37,146 bases of DNA from an uncultured Eubacteriales bacterium (lineage in GTDB: Bacteria; Bacillota_A; Clostridia; Oscillospirales; Oscillospiraceae). This document shows positions 32,817 through 37,146 of this stretch, in pieces; position 1 is the stretch's first letter; each line of letters starts with the position of its first letter. The notes beneath the pieces were generated by a model. The model was not told the DNA's origin and did not search any database. It worked only from the letters and a program-made list of their open reading frames with translations. The stretch is taken from contig CATIYU010000090.1 in NCBI GenBank assembly GCA_949739085.1, positions 1-37,146 on the forward strand, read 5' to 3'. The position numbers and the translations under genes were made by a program.

Positions 32817-33770
32817 TTACAGCGGGAAATGGCAGGCGCACATACTGTTCTGGCAGGGGCGCAGCGGGGGCTCCTCCTGGCGGCAGATCTCCTTCGCCAT
32901 AGGGCAGCGGGTGTGGAACCGGCATCCGCTGGGGGGTGTAATGGGGCTGGGCATCTCGCCCTGGAGCAGCTCCCGGTCCTCCTTCCGGCGGTCCGGGTCG
33001 GGCTGCGGGGTGGACTCCAGCAGATATTTCGTGTAGGGGTGACGGGGGTTGGCATAGATCTCCTCTGTACTCCCCAGCTCGCACACCTTGCCCAGAAACA
33101 TGACGCACACCCGGTCGGAGATATACCGCACCACGCTCAGGTCGTGGCTGATAAAGAGGTACGTCAGCTGCATATCCGCCTGAAGGTCGTGGAGCAGATT
33201 CAAGATCTGGGCCTGGATGGACACATCTAGGGCGCTCACCGGCTCGTCGCAGACAATGAGCTTTGGGTTCAGCGCCTGGGCCCGGGCAATGCCCACCCGC
33301 TGGCGCTGGCCGCCGGAGAACTGGTGGGGATAGCGGTCGTAGAAATCCGGCCGGATGCCCACCCGGTCCATGAGGGCCCGTACTGTTTTTTCCTCCTCCG
33401 CCCGGCTGGCGCAGACCTTGTAGGCCCGCAGGGGCTCGGCGATAATGCGCCCCACGCTCATGCGGGGGTCCAGGGAGGCATAGGGGTCCTGGAAGATGAG
33501 CTGCATTTTCCGGCGGACCTGGCGCAGAGCGGCGGGCTTCATGGCGGTCAACTCCTGGCCGTCGAAGAAGATCTTTCCCGCGTTGGCGGGGGTAAGGCAG
33601 AGCAGAAGCCTGCCCAGGGTGCTCTTGCCGCAGCCGCTCTCCCCCACCAGGGCCATGGTCTCGCCCTGGCGGATCTCCAGATCGACGCCGCTGACCGCGT
33701 GGACCACGCCGCCCGGGGTCTTAAACTCCTTCACCAGGCCCTCTGCCCGCATCAAAGGCTCGTTTGTCAC
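32817..33770 (-). CDS. Oligopeptide/dipeptide ABC transporter ATPase (OppF/DppF type)
   Basis: A 317-residue ATPase energising peptide uptake. Motifs: Walker [10 protein letters not shown], the Q-loop [11 protein letters not shown], signature [14 protein letters not shown], Walker [13 protein letters not shown], the H-loop ISHD, and the C-terminal oligopeptide-type domain with [21 protein letters not shown]. The start overlaps the preceding ATPase gene by 4 nt. It is the last gene of the minus-strand operon and ends at the bidirectional terminator. Permease and binding-protein genes are not in the window; they may lie to the right. Confidence 0.93.
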   Translation of the reverse strand: MTNEPLMRAEGLVKEFKTPGGVVHAVSGVDLEIRQGETMALVGESGCGKSTLGRLLLCLTPANAGKIFFDGQELTAMKPAALRQVRRKMQLIFQDPYASLDPRMSVGRIIAEPLRAYKVCASRAEEEKTVRALMDRVGIRPDFYDRYPHQFSGGQRQRVGIARAQALNPKLIVCDEPVSALDVSIQAQILNLLHDLQADMQLTYLFISHDLSVVRYISDRVCVMFLGKVCELGSTEEIYANPRHPYTKYLLESTPQPDPDRRKEDRELLQGEMPSPITPPSGCRFHTRCPMAKEICRQEEPPLRPCQNSMCACHFPL

Positions 33771-34780
33771 GGCGACACGCCTCCTTTTCCGGTTTCATAG
33801 GCTGTGCAGCGCACCAGATGTCCGCCGCCCGCGTCAATAAGGGGTGGCTCCTGGGCGGAGCAGCCCGCCACCGCCTGGCTGCACCGGGGGGCGAAGCGGC
33901 ATCCGGCGGGCATCTCGCTGAGGCTAGGCACCATGCCGTCAATGTTGTTCAGCCGCTGGGTGGAGTCCAGCTTAGGCAGTGCGCCCAGCAGGCCCCGAGT
34001 GTAGGGGTGCAGGGGATTTTTAAAGAGGTCCCGGACCTCCGCCCGCTCCACCACCTTTCCGGCGTACATGACGTACACCAAGTCGCACAGCTCCGCCACC
34101 ACGCCCAGATTGTGGGTAATCATCAGGATGGAGGCGCCATTTTGCTGCTGGAGCTGGCGCATCAGGTGGAGGATCTGGGCTTCAATGGTCACATCCAGGG
34201 CGGTGGTGGGCTCGTCGGCAATCAGCAGATCCGGGTCGCAGACCATGGCCATGCCGATCATCACCCGCTGGCGCAGCCCGCCGGAGAGCTGATGGGGATA
34301 GGCCCGGTACCGGCGCTCCGGCTCCGGGATGCCCACCTGCCGGAACACCTCCAGAACCCGCCGCTTCGCCTCCTCCCGGCTCACCTTCTTATGGAGCAGG
34401 ATGGCCTCCTGGACCTGCTTGCCCACCTGAATCACGGGATTCAGACTGGTCATGGGCTCCTGGAAGATCATGGAAATCCGGTCGCCGGTGACCTTGCGCA
34501 GTTCTTTGGGGCTCATGGCCGTCAAATCCAGATCACCCAGCAGAACACGTCCCTGGGCCACATGGGCGTTGTGGGGCAGAAGGCCCATCACCGACATGGC
34601 GGTCATGCTCTTGCCGCAGCCGCTCTCCCCCACCAGTCCCACGGTTTTCCCGGCGGGGATCTCAATGTCCACCTGGTCCACCGGGACCAGATCTCCCCGG
34701 CGGCTGTGAATCACTGTTTTCAGCTGTTCAATCCGCAGCAGCGGCTGTCCAGAGGCCATCATCTGTTCCAACGGGGTCAA
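33767..34780 (-). CDS. Oligopeptide/dipeptide ABC transporter ATPase (OppD/DppD type)
   Basis: A 337-residue ATPase that would pair with the OppF/DppF-type protein just downstream. Motifs: Walker [11 protein letters not shown]-loop [11 protein letters not shown], signature [15 protein letters not shown], Walker [14 protein letters not shown]-loop ITHN and the C-terminal [21 protein letters not shown]. It overlaps the genes on both sides by 4 nt each, so the operon is tightly coupled with the amidohydrolases, suggesting that the imported compound is their substrate. Confidence 0.93.
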   Translation of the reverse strand: MTPLEQMMASGQPLLRIEQLKTVIHSRRGDLVPVDQVDIEIPAGKTVGLVGESGCGKSMTAMSVMGLLPHNAHVAQGRVLLGDLDLTAMSPKELRKVTGDRISMIFQEPMTSLNPVIQVGKQVQEAILLHKKVSREEAKRRVLEVFRQVGIPEPERRYRAYPHQLSGGLRQRVMIGMAMVCDPDLLIADEPTTALDVTIEAQILHLMRQLQQQNGASILMITHNLGVVAELCDLVYVMYAGKVVERAEVRDLFKNPLHPYTRGLLGALPKLDSTQRLNNIDGMVPSLSEMPAGCRFAPRCSQAVAGCSAQEPPLIDAGGGHLVRCTAYETGKGGVSP

Positions 34781-35940
34781 CTCCTTCCGGCAGCGGCGTA
34801 CACCACTCTGCCTTCGATAATCGTATATTGCAGGCTGGCGGCCACGTCCCGGGCGGGCATCCCCTGGAAGAGCACCACGTCGCCGTCCTTGCCCAGCTCC
34901 AGACTGCCCACCCGGCTGTCCACGCCCAGAGCCTTGGCGGGGTTCAGGGTAATCATCCGCAGGGCCCGCTCCGGGGAGAGGCCGCAGCGCACCGCCTCTC
35001 CGGCCTGGATGAGCAGCACGTCCTCGGAGAGAATGGGGGAGTCGGAGATAATGGAGACGTTCACCCCTGCCTCATCCAGCAGCACCACGTCCCGGAGGTC
35101 CGCGCCGGTGAGTTCGCCATAGCCGGTGGGGACGCCCACAGGGCCGTAGTTGACGTCCGCGCCGCTCTCCGCCAGCTCCTGGATGTAGTCCTTTGCCAGC
35201 CAGGCGTGTTCAATGGTGAGGCGGCAGCCGTACTTCTTGGCGGCGGCGATGGCCGTCAGCATGTCGAACTGCTCACAGTGGATTTTCAGGGGCACCTCTC
35301 CCTCCAGGGCGGGCAGCATGGCCTCCCACTTGGCGTCGAAGGCGGGGGCCTCCCCCTCCCCGGCGGCGGCAGCCCGCTTCTTGTCCCGGTAGGCGCTGGC
35401 TTTGGCCAGGGCCTCGTCCAGCACCGCCGCCACGCCCATGCGGGTCATGGGGGCCTGTCCCTTGGGGCCGTAGACGCCCTTGGGGTTCATGCCCAGGGCG
35501 ATTTTCATGGCGCAGGGGTCCTTTACCACCATCTGCCGGATGTCTGGGCCGCTGCTCTTGGCGGCGAACGGCTGGCCGCACACCACGTTGCCGCTGCCCG
35601 GCGTGACGCAGAGGGTGGTAACTCCGGCGGCGGGCACGGCGCGGAAGTTGGGGTCGCTGGCGTTGCAGCCGTCAATGGCCCGGACCTGGGGCGTCACCGG
35701 ATCGGTCATCTCGTTGAGGTCCATGCCGTCGTCGTGGATCATGTCAAAGCCCCCCTGGTGGGTGTGGGCGTCCACGAAGCCGGGCAGGGCCCAGAGGCCC
35801 TGGGCCTCCAGCGCCTCCTCTCCGGCGGGGCAGGGAAGATCCGGCCCCAGGGCGGCGATCTTGCCGTTTTGAATCAGGATGTCTCCCGCAAAGGGCTCCC
35901 GGCCCGTCATATCTAAAATTGTGGCTCCGCGAATCAACAT
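34777..35940 (-). CDS. Metal-dependent amidohydrolase (imidazolonepropionase-like)
   Basis: A 387-residue amidohydrolase-superfamily enzyme that hydrolyses an amide or cyclic amide bond. Metal ligands are in place: His59 and His61 in PGFVDAHTH, His221 (PLKIHCEQ), His245 (LTIEHAW) and Asp300 (ISDSP). The N- and C-terminal beta strands forming the small sandwich domain are present ([16 protein letters not shown]). The frame extends to 36051, but AAAGGAGG lies about 10 nt before the ATG at 35940. It follows a paralogue with a 7-nt overlap and precedes peptide transporter ATPases with a 4-nt overlap, so an imported small peptide derivative is the likely substrate, though unproven. Confidence 0.88.
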   Translation of the reverse strand: MLIRGATILDMTGREPFAGDILIQNGKIAALGPDLPCPAGEEALEAQGLWALPGFVDAHTHQGGFDMIHDDGMDLNEMTDPVTPQVRAIDGCNASDPNFRAVPAAGVTTLCVTPGSGNVVCGQPFAAKSSGPDIRQMVVKDPCAMKIALGMNPKGVYGPKGQAPMTRMGVAAVLDEALAKASAYRDKKRAAAAGEGEAPAFDAKWEAMLPALEGEVPLKIHCEQFDMLTAIAAAKKYGCRLTIEHAWLAKDYIQELAESGADVNYGPVGVPTGYGELTGADLRDVVLLDEAGVNVSIISDSPILSEDVLLIQAGEAVRCGLSPERALRMITLNPAKALGVDSRVGSLELGKDGDVVLFQGMPARDVAASLQYTIIEGRVVYAAAGRS

Positions 35941-37064
35941 ACCGCTCCACCCTCCTTTGTATAGACCACCTGGCCGGCCACCACGGTGGCGGCCACGTCC
36001 GCGTCCCAGCGCTCCAGGGGATTGCCGTTGTAAATGGCGAGGTCCGCCCACAGGCCCTCCGCAATGGAGCCCACCAGGCCGTCCGCGCCCAGAATCCGGG
36101 CGTTGTCCCGGGTCATCATGTCCAGCACCCGCTCCGGGGCGTAGCCCATCTGCACCAGGCGGCAGGCATTCCAGAGGAGATTTTCCCGCCCTGCGCCGCC
36201 GGGGGAGCAGGAGAGTCCCGTCCCTTGCAGGGAGAGGATGGCGTCCACATCCGTCCCATACGCCAGCCGCGCCCCCGCGTCGAACAGGTCGCCCAGCAGC
36301 ACAGGCGCGCCGGACTGGCGGATGAGGTCCAGGACCAGATGGGCCTGATAGGCTATGTTCAGGATGGTCTTCACACCAAATCCGGCGGCGATATCCAGCA
36401 CGGTGCTGATCTCGCCCGCCGTATGCACGTTCACCAGCAGGGGCAGTTCTCCGGAGAGGACCTTCGCCAGGGCGGCGTTGTTGGCGTTAGGCTCGGGCTT
36501 TTCCTCCTCCGCCCAGCGCTTGGCCGCGCCCAGGGCCTCCCGGAGCTGCGCGGCCATACCCATGCGGGTCATGGGGGCCTTGCTCTTACCGCCAAAGGTG
36601 CTCTTCACCTGGGCGGTAAAATTCCCCTTCACCGCCACTGTGTCCTTTACGCACATCTCAGCGGCGGTGCGGCCGGTGATATGGTAGAGCCCCATCTGTC
36701 CCGCCAGCACCGCGCCGCCGCCGGGGGCCGCGCCGAAGCTGGTGATGCCGCTGAGCCAGTACCGCTGGAGGGCCACCTCGCGGCTGTCCAGGGCGTAGCG
36801 CACATGGAGCCCAGCCTGGTTGGGGGCGCTGACCTCGTTGGCGTCGCCCTGGCGCAGGTTGGCGTAGTCGGTGAGGCCCACGGAGGTCACCGGCAGGATG
36901 AAGCCGGGCAGCACTTCCTTTCCCGCCGCGTCCAGGACCTGGGCGTCCGGGGCGGAGAGGTCCCGGCCAATTTTGACCACGCGGCCCTCGCTGGCCAGCA
37001 GGTCCCCGCCTTGCAGGACCTGGCCGTCCGGCAGGCGCAGGTTTCCGTTTCGTATCAATAGCAT
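35934..37064 (-). CDS. Catalytically degenerate amidohydrolase paralogue
   Basis: A 376-residue paralogue of the downstream amidohydrolase, sharing MLxIRNG at the start, LPGF at 52-55, and KAPMTRMGMAA against [11 protein letters not shown]. It has lost the metal ligands: positions 59 and 61, His in the partner, are Val and Ser (PGFILPVTS); the later His245 region reads ILNIAYQAH; at the His221 site Asn is followed two residues on by a His. The Asp is retained (YGTDVDAIL). It is therefore likely a structural or regulatory pseudoenzyme partner. AGGAGG stands about 10 nt before the ATG. Length is close to that of the active paralogue, so it is not a decaying fragment. Confidence 0.85.
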   Translation of the reverse strand: MLLIRNGNLRLPDGQVLQGGDLLASEGRVVKIGRDLSAPDAQVLDAAGKEVLPGFILPVTSVGLTDYANLRQGDANEVSAPNQAGLHVRYALDSREVALQRYWLSGITSFGAAPGGGAVLAGQMGLYHITGRTAAEMCVKDTVAVKGNFTAQVKSTFGGKSKAPMTRMGMAAQLREALGAAKRWAEEEKPEPNANNAALAKVLSGELPLLVNVHTAGEISTVLDIAAGFGVKTILNIAYQAHLVLDLIRQSGAPVLLGDLFDAGARLAYGTDVDAILSLQGTGLSCSPGGAGRENLLWNACRLVQMGYAPERVLDMMTRDNARILGADGLVGSIAEGLWADLAIYNGNPLERWDADVAATVVAGQVVYTKEGGAVC

Positions 37065-37089
37065 TTGTTATAAACCTCCTGTTTCTGTT

Positions 37090-37138
37090 CCAAGGGTCCT
37101 GAAAAGGGGAACGGCATTCCACCTTTCAGGGCCCTTGG
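37090..37138. other. Long hairpin upstream of the amidohydrolase operon
   Basis: CCAAGGGTCCTGAAA (37090-37104) pairs with TTTCAGGGCCCTTGG (37124-37138), 15 pairs with one G-T, and an inner GGAA/TTCC arm continues it. No T-tract follows on either strand, so a simple terminator is unlikely. On the minus strand it would lie in a leader or spacer about 25 nt before the amidohydrolase ATG. Confidence 0.6.
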
Positions 37139-37146
37139 ACGGCCCG

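Noticed and set aside
37090..37146. T-box leader upstream of the amidohydrolase operon
   Set aside because: The minus strand has GGTGGAATGCCG, which resembles but does not match the T-box core, and no specifier stem-loop or terminator U-run is visible in the remaining bases.
1..37146. CRISPR arrays, tRNA or rRNA genes, insertion sequences
   Set aside because: No regularly spaced repeats, transposase genes or RNA-gene signatures were seen while reading the window.

Overview
The window is a GC-rich chromosomal segment that most resembles a gut Clostridia genome of the Oscillospiraceae/Ruminococcaceae type. This is an inference from gene families, strong AGGAGG-like ribosome binding sites, GTG/TTG starts, overlapping gene ends and the Firmicutes-type smc-ftsY pair. 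No rRNA or tRNA gene is visible.

Layout. (1) 1-5622, minus strand: housekeeping genes smc, ftsY, a small membrane protein and rph, the last running off the left edge. A 233-base gap between smc and ftsY holds two strong palindromes. (2) 5799-9795, plus strand: a consensus promoter, a hybrid sensor histidine kinase, a solute-binding lipoprotein with no transporter genes, and a terminator. (3) 9817-15816: a polysaccharide modification cluster with a pyruvyl transferase, an iron-sulfur F420-dehydrogenase-like protein, a DUF1919 protein and three family 2 glycosyltransferases, one of them on the minus strand. (4) 15889-17181: a tyrosine recombinase followed by a 453-base non-coding region that looks like an invertible promoter switch. 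(5) 17182-32767, plus strand: an 11-gene exopolysaccharide operon beginning with a Gram-positive Pel-like set in the order pelD-pelE-DUF2194-pelF-pelG. It continues with a DUF2304 protein, GT4 and GT2 glycosyltransferases, a GT-C-like membrane protein, a DUF4874/DUF4832 protein and a Wzx-type flippase. (6) 32777-37064, minus strand beyond a bidirectional terminator: two oligopeptide-type ABC ATPases and two paralogous amidohydrolases, one of which has lost its metal ligands.

Central observation. Between the recombinase and pelD there is a perfect 18-bp inverted repeat (16811-16828 and 17048-17065) enclosing about 219 bp. A third copy with one mismatch lies at 16730-16747, in direct orientation to the first. 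The enclosed DNA carries a rightward sigma-A-like promoter aimed at the operon in the sequenced orientation and a leftward one with a perfect TATAAT at the other end. The likely reading is recombinase-driven phase variation of a Pel-like exopolysaccharide. PelD also keeps an RxxD motif at the place of a c-di-GMP inhibitory site, so two control layers are predicted: DNA inversion for transcription and c-di-GMP for synthesis. Inversion and c-di-GMP binding are inferred from sequence only.
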